Shown here piece by piece: positions 44,528 through 51,915 of a DNA stretch of 64,000 bases (positions are counted from its first letter, which is position 1; each line of letters begins with the position of its first letter). This DNA comes from Polyangia bacterium (GTDB taxonomy: Bacteria > Myxococcota_A > Polyangia > Nannocystales > Nannocystaceae): positions 1 through 64,000 of the forward strand of contig JAUIFF010000014.1 of NCBI GenBank assembly GCA_030429545.1, given 5' to 3'. The position numbers were made by a program, and so were the translations under genes. Below the pieces are notes generated by a model. It was not told the DNA's origin. It ran no database searches and worked only from the letters and a program-made list of their open reading frames with translations.

Positions 44528-46804
44528 CTATTCGAGCCACCACTCGTACAGCACGATCTCACCAAGCTTGTAGGTTCCGGCTCCGCTGAGCACGACGAGC
44601 TTGGGGTCAAACCGTGTGAGCGTGCGTGAGTAGGGGTCGCCCTTGAAGTCCTCGTAGCTTGTAGGCCCGTCGTAACTCACCAAAACGGCTCCAATCGCCT
44701 GTCCGCGGGCAACAAACTTCCCTCCCTTGTCGCTGCGTACGCGTTTGGTTTTGACCCGAATCGGCACCCGAGCGACATGACGGCGACGAACACCTGTGTC
44801 GGGGTCGGGCACGAGTCGGCCTCGCACCGAGTAAGCCTCGGGCTGGGGCTGGTTTTCTACCCGGCCCAAAATCCACTCATTGTCCTGTTCATCACGCACA
44901 CGCACGAGCGGGCCTGCCTTGCCCCCGCCAGCGGCGACCTCTACCTGGGTCGGCGAATAACCCAGCGAAATCTCGGCCTGGGGTGTGCCATTGCCACTGT
45001 CGAGCGCCACCAAAACAGCTCCGGCTCGGTCGCTCAGCACGGCATCTTGGTCGACAACAAGTAGCTGTCCTAAAAGACCTGTTCTGGCCCACTGTTGGGA
45101 GCCCGTTTGGAGATCAGTCGCTCGTAAGATTGGCCCGCGTTTGCCCTCGACTGGCGGGTCAAAAGCATACAGTTTGCCGGCCTCAACCACCGCATCAGCC
45201 ACACCTCCGTCCCAGGCATCACCGCCCCACTTGCAGGTCCCGACACTCGGCTGTGCTGGCAACCGCCGTCGTTGCAGACCGGTCGCGGCGTCTAACACTC
45301 GGTGCCCCTTAGCTGGGTCCTCGACCACAACAAAGCCGTCCCCAACTGCTACCCCGCAACTGGTCCCGACCGCCACCGGTCCCCACAGGGTTTGCCCCGA
45401 AGTGGCGTCAAAGGCCAACACACCGCGATCTCCTGCGAGGTAGACCCGGTCGCCATCGTCCCAGAGCTTGCGCACCCGCGAAAACTCGCCCGCCTTACTA
45501 CCTGTCTTTTTAAACAGCTCACGGCCGTCGACCAATGCGAGGCCAACAACGACATCGACATCCATCCCATAAAGCGAAGCAACCAGGGCCTTGGGCGTGA
45601 CCACGCGATCGTAGCTGCGCCCGAGGGACTCAAAATTGGCCTGCCAGCGGATCGCCGCAGTGTCGCGGTCAAACGCGACAAAGTATCCGCTACGCCGCCA
45701 ACCGGCATGCATCAACACGAGGGGCCCGGCTGGGTGGATCGGTTCAAAATCAGCCAGTGCGGGCGGCAACTTCCCAATTTCGACGCTGTGTTGGAATCCC
45801 AAAGTACCTGCTTTGGCAGCGTCAATTTCGATATACGTCTGACCAAAGGGCCACATCGTTGGCGGTTTTTTTGACTCCGTGGCCAGGCGCAGCGACAGGG
45901 GTGCCAAATGGCTAAGCGGGCGCTGGGCGACCTGTGTTGGCGGTGGGGTGGCAACATCCGGTAACACTTGCTTGGGCGCGACGGCCTGGGCATCAGGCTG
46001 CCACCCTTGGGTGTCGATTGTCCGCACCGCGGTATGGGTTTGCACCGCACAGCGCACGCCGGCGATCGTGAGGTCGGGTACCGGGTTGAGGGGTGGTGCG
46101 TGGGCAGACAGATCGCTGTTGGTGTTGGTCGCCCCGCGAAAGCTTCCACCGCGTAACTCGAGGGCACCAAAACCCCCTGGCCGCGTCCACTCGCCAACAT
46201 TCCCCACCAAATCGACAATACCGTCTGGCGAACTACCGGCTGGCCGCTCACCCACACCACAGGTTGTCGAGCCGAGACACGCTCGAACATCGTCGACAGG
46301 GGCATGTCCCCAGGGATAGGTGGTAGCCCGGCCCCGCCCCTGGGCAGCCCACATCCACTCGCTATCGGTCGGCACACGCTTACCCGCCCAGCTGCAAAAC
46401 GCTGCCGCCTGGGCAGCGTCGAGGCAATTGCTCGGGTGTTCGCCACGCCCCGAAATGTAGGCATTGCACACCGGGGGCTGGGCTGCCGGGCTTCGTCGCG
46501 GTACCGGAGGGCATCCGCCATCTCGCACACAACTGGCATAGGCGGCCGTCGTAACCTCGGTGAGGTCGAGGCAAAACTCGGCGATGTCGTGCGCCCCGAG
46601 GCGGCCGCCATCGACACGGGCCATCGACTCGGGGCAAACCGGCGTGGGCTCAACCGAGACCTCGTGGGCAGCACAGGACACATATGTACATACAACAAGA
46701 CCAAGTAGCAGCGAGCGCTGGCCAAGTTCATACTGGCGAACGGTTCTTAGCTGGTCCATCACGGTCGCTCGTGCCAAGCCCTTGGTTTGCCGGCTCTTGT
46801 CCAT
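44528..46804 (-). CDS. Lipoprotein with SUMF1 (formylglycine-generating-like) and PQQ/WD40-like domains
   Basis: 758 residues from the ATG 46804 (ATG 46759 also possible; a frame from 46897 begins inside a duplicated HIT-gene segment and is not used). The lipobox region is TYVSCAA. Residues of about 50-260 are an FGE-sulfatase/SUMF1 domain: EFCLDLTEVTTAAYASCV, CNAYISGRGEHPSNCLDAAQAAAFCSWAGKRVPTDSEWMWAA, GLVGNVGEWT-like text and LRGGSFRG. The remainder is a beta-propeller with repeated LAFDATSGQTLWGPV-type PQQ blades. SUMF1 domains in myxobacteria often have binding or regulatory rather than sulfatase-modifying roles. The fusion to a PQQ-like propeller suggests a surface scaffold. Confidence 0.85.
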   Translation of the reverse strand: MDKSRQTKGLARATVMDQLRTVRQYELGQRSLLLGLVVCTYVSCAAHEVSVEPTPVCPESMARVDGGRLGAHDIAEFCLDLTEVTTAAYASCVRDGGCPPVPRRSPAAQPPVCNAYISGRGEHPSNCLDAAQAAAFCSWAGKRVPTDSEWMWAAQGRGRATTYPWGHAPVDDVRACLGSTTCGVGERPAGSSPDGIVDLVGNVGEWTRPGGFGALELRGGSFRGATNTNSDLSAHAPPLNPVPDLTIAGVRCAVQTHTAVRTIDTQGWQPDAQAVAPKQVLPDVATPPPTQVAQRPLSHLAPLSLRLATESKKPPTMWPFGQTYIEIDAAKAGTLGFQHSVEIGKLPPALADFEPIHPAGPLVLMHAGWRRSGYFVAFDRDTAAIRWQANFESLGRSYDRVVTPKALVASLYGMDVDVVVGLALVDGRELFKKTGSKAGEFSRVRKLWDDGDRVYLAGDRGVLAFDATSGQTLWGPVAVGTSCGVAVGDGFVVVEDPAKGHRVLDAATGLQRRRLPAQPSVGTCKWGGDAWDGGVADAVVEAGKLYAFDPPVEGKRGPILRATDLQTGSQQWARTGLLGQLLVVDQDAVLSDRAGAVLVALDSGNGTPQAEISLGYSPTQVEVAAGGGKAGPLVRVRDEQDNEWILGRVENQPQPEAYSVRGRLVPDPDTGVRRRHVARVPIRVKTKRVRSDKGGKFVARGQAIGAVLVSYDGPTSYEDFKGDPYSRTLTRFDPKLVVLSGAGTYKLGEIVLYEWWLE

Positions 46805-46871
46805 CGCCGATAAGCTTACCCGATTGAAGGGCAGGCGAACATGCCAGATCCTCGCCACCAGCACAGTTTTT

Positions 46872-47048
46872 GTTGTATCACCACCGAGGTCGGCCACACA
46901 GGCATACTAGGCAAATATACCAAGGCTGATCTCCCGCGGCGAAGCCCTCCAACAGATTCGTGCCGAGGGGGGCGAGCCGGCATGCCCGATGTGTGCCATC
47001 CGCGACCGCAAGGCCGGGCCTGTGTACTCCGTGTTCGAAGATGCCGAC
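46872..47048 (+). pseudogene. Truncated tandem copy of the HIT gene 5' region
   Basis: 177 bp closely matching 47108-47289: a shared promoter-side stretch GTTGTATCACCACCGAGGT, then the first about 44 codons of the HIT gene (PRLISRGEALQQIRAEGGEPAC). The start codon has become ATA (46917), and after EDADVV the text is unrelated and stops at a TGA in the second copy's promoter. A partial tandem duplication of about 240 bp explains it. Confidence 0.8.
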
Positions 47049-47157
47049 GTCGTCGCGCTGATTGCAGTCCACCGAGAACCGTCGATTGTCGCAACCGTCG
47101 AATCTTCGTTGTATCACCACCGAGGTTGACCGCACGGGCCATGCTAGGCTGCAAAAC

Positions 47158-47703
47158 ATGCCAAGGTTGATCTCCCGCGGCGAAGCCCTGCAACAGATTC
47201 GTGCCGAGGGGGGCGAGCCGGCGTGCTTGATGTGTGCCATCCGCGACCGCAAGGTCGGACCTGTGTACGCCGTGTTCGAAGATGCCGACATGTTGGTGAT
47301 GCTCCCTCGCTACGTCCGACGTTGGGGCCACGTGATGGTGTTACCCAAGAAACATGTCACAAGCTACACCCAGGCCGGGCCCCAGCTTTGGGGCCGCGCC
47401 AGCGCACTCGCACACCAAGCTGCTCGCATGCTCGAACGGGTCCAACAGCCCAAACGCTGCTACCTAGCCTCCACGGGCAGCAGCGCGGGGGAGCTCACCC
47501 AAACCTCCCAACACTTGCATATCCATGTTATTCCGCTCTACCGAGCCGACGACAAACCCCGCGATATTTTTAGCTGGTCCGAGGGGGTCTATGTCGCGAC
47601 CCCGGAGGAATGGCAAGAACTGCTGCAAACCTACCGCGAGGCCTGGCCGTTGAGTGCGGTCGACGAAGGTTGCACCACAAGCGCGGGCCCTGCCGCGCGA
47701 TAG
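47158..47703 (+). CDS. HIT-family nucleotide hydrolase/transferase
   Basis: 181 residues from the ATG 47158. The HIT motif is SQHLHIHVIPLYR (His-x-His-x-His), preceded by GHVMVLPKKHVTSY and a Cys pair ACLMCAIRDR that may bind zinc. HIT proteins cleave or transfer nucleoside monophosphates (Ap4A, adenosine-5'-phosphoramidate and similar). The central GSSAGELTQTSQHLH replaces the usual GxxAGQxVxHxHxH spacing. It is cytosolic. The 3' end overlaps the convergent lipoprotein gene by about 70 bp. A broken tandem copy lies directly upstream. Confidence 0.88.
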   Translation: MPRLISRGEALQQIRAEGGEPACLMCAIRDRKVGPVYAVFEDADMLVMLPRYVRRWGHVMVLPKKHVTSYTQAGPQLWGRASALAHQAARMLERVQQPKRCYLASTGSSAGELTQTSQHLHIHVIPLYRADDKPRDIFSWSEGVYVATPEEWQELLQTYREAWPLSAVDEGCTTSAGPAAR

Positions 47704-48656
47704 CCCTCGAGCCCTGCCACAATCCGCTGCATATTGCTCGCTGTCGGGCGGTAGCGATCGCTTGCAAAGGCTAGGTTTGCCCGCCACAACTCCAGTAACG
47801 AACCATGTGTATCCACACCTTTCCAGGCATGGACTGGCGTCCCCGCACGTGCATCCCGTGGAAGATGGGCAAACGGCCCGGCCGCAAGCTGTTCGAGCAG
47901 AGCAATCTCGCGGTCGACCTGGGCACGGATTGCCGGAGTCGCCACCGACCATTGCTCGATCATCGACTCGTTGCACACGACGTACTCACGAAAGGCGATT
48001 TGGGCCTCGTAGCGCACGTGAAACACCGCGGCAAGCCGGTCGAGCTGACGCTTGGCAACCTCAATCGGCACGGCGTTGCCCTGCATATCGACAAACGAGA
48101 ACGGCTCGTCGCTCGCAGCCGGCTCAAACCGGGCAAGTATCGCGTCGTCGGCCAGTCGGATGGCAACAAGCCGGTCACCGTAGCCGCGGGGCCCCAACCC
48201 GAGCACGGTGGCAAACGGCCGTGGCCAGGCATAGCGACGTTTTCGCAGGTTCTCGCGTTCGTGGAGCTGTTGGGCAATGTCGTGACCGGGAGCGTGTGAG
48301 TCGGCGAGCTCGATAACACTGCGGTTGAACAACGACATCCGCTGGCCACTATATGCATCTGCAACCAAGGCGACCCGCGACCGCGCAAGCGCCTCGACCT
48401 GTTCGGCAGTTGTCCACGTGTACAGCTCACGCACGGCAAAGGCACGATCGGTGACAACACCCTGGCGCAGTTGCTCGCCAAAGTTCAGGGGAGTCGAACT
48501 CACTGGCGTTGGCACCAACTCCCCAGCCTCCGCAGACCTCGCGGGTTGTGCCCTAGGCGGCGGTAAGCTCGATGCCTGCTGCGCGCGACAGCCAAAAAAA
48601 CATGTACTAACACATATTACAGCCAGGCCGGCAACGAACTGCCCTACCCGGCGCAT
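47631..48656 (-). CDS. Lipoprotein, unknown function
   Basis: 341 residues from the ATG 48656 (MRRVGQFVAGLAVICVSTCFFGC, lipobox FFGC). The mature part is mostly helical: VTDRAFAVRELYTWTTAEQVEALARSRVALV, NRSVIELADSHAPGHDIAQQLHERENLRKRRYAWPRPFATVLGL, YEAQIAFREYVVCNESMIEQWSVATPAIRAQVDREI, then HAWKGVDTHGSLLELWRANLAFASDRYRP. No domain recognised. The start overlaps the MFS gene stop by 13 bp, so the pair is co-translated. Its end runs about 70 bp into the HIT gene on the other strand. Homologues of this plan occur in myxobacteria as far as I recall. Confidence 0.7.
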   Translation of the reverse strand: MRRVGQFVAGLAVICVSTCFFGCRAQQASSLPPPRAQPARSAEAGELVPTPVSSTPLNFGEQLRQGVVTDRAFAVRELYTWTTAEQVEALARSRVALVADAYSGQRMSLFNRSVIELADSHAPGHDIAQQLHERENLRKRRYAWPRPFATVLGLGPRGYGDRLVAIRLADDAILARFEPAASDEPFSFVDMQGNAVPIEVAKRQLDRLAAVFHVRYEAQIAFREYVVCNESMIEQWSVATPAIRAQVDREIALLEQLAAGPFAHLPRDARAGTPVHAWKGVDTHGSLLELWRANLAFASDRYRPTASNMQRIVAGLEGYRAAGPALVVQPSSTALNGQASR

Positions 48657-50152
48657 GCTCGAACCTCGCGACCCTGCCCCCGACAGACGTATGCCAAGCT
48701 CAACCACGCGACCAATCCGATCGCCACACCGACCACCCCCGAGAGCTCTGGTGTTTGCAGGGCATCGGCCACCAACGCGCCCACAAGCCCGCCGATGCCC
48801 TGGCTGACGGCGTGTCCAACCAGGTCGATGGAGGCGATCCGTCCAAGTGCTCGGTTGGGGGTGAGAACCTGGGTTCGGGTCACCGAAGTCACCCAGTTGG
48901 CACCGCTGGCGAGCCCCCAAAGCACACACACCACCAGGGCGATCCACGGGGTCGAAGTGAGTGTAAATGCAATGACTGTGAGGAGGGTCAGCCCGGTGCT
49001 CACGTGGATCCCAAGGGCCGATCCGCCGAGTCGATGGCTGCGCGCCCACAGGATTGGGCCAATCCCGGTTCCGACTGCGCGGGCACTGTGAAATGCGCCA
49101 AGGGCCAGTGCCGCACCGCCGAAACTCGAGCCAACCACCGCCGCGGCGTAGTGCAGCAAAACCCAGCCTCCGCCGTTGGCGAGCGAAACCGGGACCTTTC
49201 CCAGGGCAGCGTGCAAAATATTGCGATGCCGCAGGGCAAACCCGATCGCCGGCCGCAACCCTGGGCCTAGAGCCTCGGCCTCGCGCACAAGAGTTTGTCG
49301 AAGTTGGGTTTCGTGAATCGCAGCTTGAGTGGGGCTATTGGGCCCAACCTCAACAAAATCGGCAAGGGAGGCGTCGCGTCGAGAGAATCCACGGGCTGGT
49401 AGACCCTCGGCCTCGCGCACAAGCCCGGAGTCGAGTGCTTGGGTACCGGACTCGGGCGCAACCGTGCTCGTTTCACCTCCGGATTTATATGTATCCACAT
49501 GGAACACAACGGGGGACGTCGTCTCGGGATCGCGAGCCGCATCGGTGTGTGTACCCGGATGCAGGCGCGGTAAACTTCCCAGGATCATCGCCGCCAACAC
49601 AAACGTGCAGCCGTCGACAACCAGCGCCCAGACCGGCCCAAACGCAGCAGTAAATAGGCCACCAACGGCCACGCCGATGGCAAATACCACACTCCAGGTT
49701 GCACTGAGCAGGGCGTTTGCCCGACTAATCGATGCACGTGCAACTAGCTGCGGCAGGGCTGCACTCGCGGCCGGCTCGACAAACGCCCCAAACCCCATGC
49801 GGATAAATAGCAACGCCGAGACCCAGCCGAGCGAGCCGGCACTGGCTGCGACGATCATGCCCACCACCGCGACAGCTCGCATCAGGCTGGCCACCACCAT
49901 GATGGTCCGTCGGTCGTAGCGGTCGGCGAAGCGGCCAGCGATTGGACCAACCACCGCGAGGGGTGCACTATGGGCCAGCAACACAACGGCCACCGGCAGC
50001 AAGTCGGTGCCGCTTTCGTCAGGGCCTAGGGCGAGTACGCCCACCGCCACGTAGGTAAACCAATCGCCAAACAGCGACACGGCATCGCCCAACCACAGGC
50101 GGCGAAAAGGTCCCTTCGTCGCCGCTAGCTCGCGCCAAGTCACGGCCGGCAT
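48644..50152 (-). CDS. MFS exporter, MFS_3/EntS-like, with enlarged central loop
   Basis: 502 residues with twelve membrane segments (starting FRRLWLGDAVSLFGDWFTYVAVGVLAL, then GPIAGRFADRYDRRTIMVVA, the MFS loop 2-3 motif). The sequence resembles enterobactin/macrolide exporters of the MFS_3 family. The cytosolic loop between helices 6 and 7 is about 100 residues, polar, with two similar segments (LVREAEGLPARG and LVREAEALGPGL) and a TQAAIHETQLRQ stretch. Normal members have about 30-40. It may sense or bind a partner. It overlaps the downstream lipoprotein gene, implying a joint function. Confidence 0.87.
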   Translation of the reverse strand: MPAVTWRELAATKGPFRRLWLGDAVSLFGDWFTYVAVGVLALGPDESGTDLLPVAVVLLAHSAPLAVVGPIAGRFADRYDRRTIMVVASLMRAVAVVGMIVAASAGSLGWVSALLFIRMGFGAFVEPAASAALPQLVARASISRANALLSATWSVVFAIGVAVGGLFTAAFGPVWALVVDGCTFVLAAMILGSLPRLHPGTHTDAARDPETTSPVVFHVDTYKSGGETSTVAPESGTQALDSGLVREAEGLPARGFSRRDASLADFVEVGPNSPTQAAIHETQLRQTLVREAEALGPGLRPAIGFALRHRNILHAALGKVPVSLANGGGWVLLHYAAAVVGSSFGGAALALGAFHSARAVGTGIGPILWARSHRLGGSALGIHVSTGLTLLTVIAFTLTSTPWIALVVCVLWGLASGANWVTSVTRTQVLTPNRALGRIASIDLVGHAVSQGIGGLVGALVADALQTPELSGVVGVAIGLVAWLSLAYVCRGQGREVRACAG

Positions 50153-50241
50153 GATAGACGCACGCTGCGATGATTGGCATATGCAAATCGATGGCTACCA
50201 GCGCACATGGAGAGATAGGAGCAACCTGTGGCAACCAGCAG

Positions 50242-51837
50242 GTGTGGCGAGTCACTCGGTGCATCACCCCGGCGCGATCGGCTTGGCTGCTCACCACCGC
50301 TTTGTTGCTGTCAGCCTGTGCAACCAACCCGTCATCGACGAGTGACACCGAATCAACGGCTTCGACGACAACCGACGCAGAAACCGAGGGGCCAACCACG
50401 TCTGATCAAACGACCGAGGCCACCTCGCCGAGCACCGGGGTGCCAACAACAGCTAGCGAGACAAGCTCAGATACAACCTCGCCGACGACCACGAGTCCGA
50501 CGGAGGAGCCAACGCAGACAGCCGGGCCAGATGTCGAGCCCGCGCCGACGATTGTCGAGCCATACACGCCCAACGACATGCCGGTGGTCAACCCCGAGCG
50601 TGGCCCCTATCGGTTTGTTGTGATCAACCAAGGTCCCGACCTCGCGGCGATTCGCAACGAGGGCATCTCCCTCGTTTACAGCTATGTGCGGCTCGACGAT
50701 TACCGCGAACAACCCATATCCGAGTCGCTACTCGCCGATGTGCAAGCGGGCCTCGATGCCGCCCGTGAAGCCGGCATCAAGGTCGTCCTGCGATTTGCCT
50801 ACAACGAGGGGCCCTACCCCGATTCTGAGCCCGACGCACCACTCGAGTGGGTGTATCAGCATATTGACCAGGTCAGCGAGCTGCTGACCGCCAACGAAGA
50901 TGTGCTTGCGGTTGTCCAGGCCGGATTTATCGGTGCCTGGGGCGAGTGGCATACATCGACCAACAATCTGCTCGACCACAAGCAGGAGATCCTTACGGCC
51001 CTACTCACGGCCATGCCGGCTACCCGGATGACGCAGATCCGGTACCCAGTGTATAAGCAAGAAATGTTCGGAGCACCGCTCGCAGCCGACGAGGCCTACT
51101 CCGGTAGTGCACGCGCCCGGGTCGGTCATCACAACGATTGTTTTCTCGCCAGCGACACCGACTTTGGGACCTACCCCGAGGGACAGATCGAGCAGTGGAA
51201 GCAGTTTGTTGAGGACGATACCCATTTTCTCGTGATGGGCGGTGAGACCTGCAATCCCAACCCACCACGCTCCGAATGTGCCACTGCCCTGATCGAGTTT
51301 TCGCGGTTTCACTACAGTTTTATCAACATTGATTTTCACCCCGAGGTGGTCGCGGCCTGGCAACAGGACGGGTGCTATGGCGAAATCTACAATCGCCTCG
51401 GGTATCGGTTTGAGCTGACGGCAGTCGAGCGTGCTGTGCAGGCGCGACCTGGCGGCCACCACCGCTTGGTCATTGAACTCGACAACACCGGGTGGGCCGC
51501 GCCCTTCAACCCACGTGCACTTGAAGTTGTGTTGTCAGGTCCCGGCGGCAGCTGGCGAGCGGACATCGACATCGACCCTCGGACATGGACCGCGGGTCAA
51601 CATCACGTGATTGCCGGCACACTGTACCTGCCGACCGAGGCCGTCGCGGGGAGTTACTCGCTGGCGCTGGCCCTGCCCGACCCAACGCCCTCGCTGCGCG
51701 ACCGCTCCGAGTACGCGATTGCATTTACAAATACTACGTGGAGCGCGGGCCTCAACCTCCTCGGCACGGTCGAACTCGACGACGCCGCCCCCGGTAGCGC
51801 CGAGGAGGGACAGGCATTTTGGTTTGACCTCGATTGA
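50242..51837 (+). CDS. Linker lipoprotein with DUF4874/DUF4832 glycoside-hydrolase-like domains
   Basis: About 531 residues from a GTG at 50242, which gives a good lipoprotein signal (WRVTRCITPARSAWLLTTALLLSAC); frames upstream (ATG 50191, 50170) only lengthen it. About 80 residues of Thr/Ser/Glu/Pro linker follow. The first domain, PYRFVVINQGPDLAAIRNEGISLVYSYVRLDDYRE ... VVLRFAYNEGP ... VVQAGFIGAWGEWHTS, matches DUF4874 (TIM-barrel like). The second, TRMTQIRYPVYKQ ... HHNDCFLASDTDFGTY ... FIN IDF, matches DUF4832, with a C-terminal beta-sandwich. Similar proteins are exported and thought to act on polysaccharide; the reaction is unproven. Confidence 0.85.
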   Translation: MWRVTRCITPARSAWLLTTALLLSACATNPSSTSDTESTASTTTDAETEGPTTSDQTTEATSPSTGVPTTASETSSDTTSPTTTSPTEEPTQTAGPDVEPAPTIVEPYTPNDMPVVNPERGPYRFVVINQGPDLAAIRNEGISLVYSYVRLDDYREQPISESLLADVQAGLDAAREAGIKVVLRFAYNEGPYPDSEPDAPLEWVYQHIDQVSELLTANEDVLAVVQAGFIGAWGEWHTSTNNLLDHKQEILTALLTAMPATRMTQIRYPVYKQEMFGAPLAADEAYSGSARARVGHHNDCFLASDTDFGTYPEGQIEQWKQFVEDDTHFLVMGGETCNPNPPRSECATALIEFSRFHYSFINIDFHPEVVAAWQQDGCYGEIYNRLGYRFELTAVERAVQARPGGHHRLVIELDNTGWAAPFNPRALEVVLSGPGGSWRADIDIDPRTWTAGQHHVIAGTLYLPTEAVAGSYSLALALPDPTPSLRDRSEYAIAFTNTTWSAGLNLLGTVELDDAAPGSAEEGQAFWFDLD

Positions 51838-51850
51838 GTTGCCCGTAACA

Positions 51851-51877
51851 AAAACCCCGCCGAGTTGGCGGGGTTTT
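51851..51877 (+). terminator. Rho-independent terminator
   Basis: AAAACCCCGCC / GGCGGGGTTTT with a 5-nt loop, 14 bp after the DUF4832 gene stop and 39 bp from the convergent gene stop. It can act in both directions. Confidence 0.88.
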
Positions 51878-51915
51878 GCAATCGACCCGAACAACGGGTT
51901 GATATGTGGTTTTGG

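Noticed and set aside
46805..46897. Longer start (46897) for the SUMF1/PQQ lipoprotein
   Set aside because: The extra codons lie antisense in the duplicated HIT segment, and the lipoprotein signal only fits starts at 46804 or 46759.
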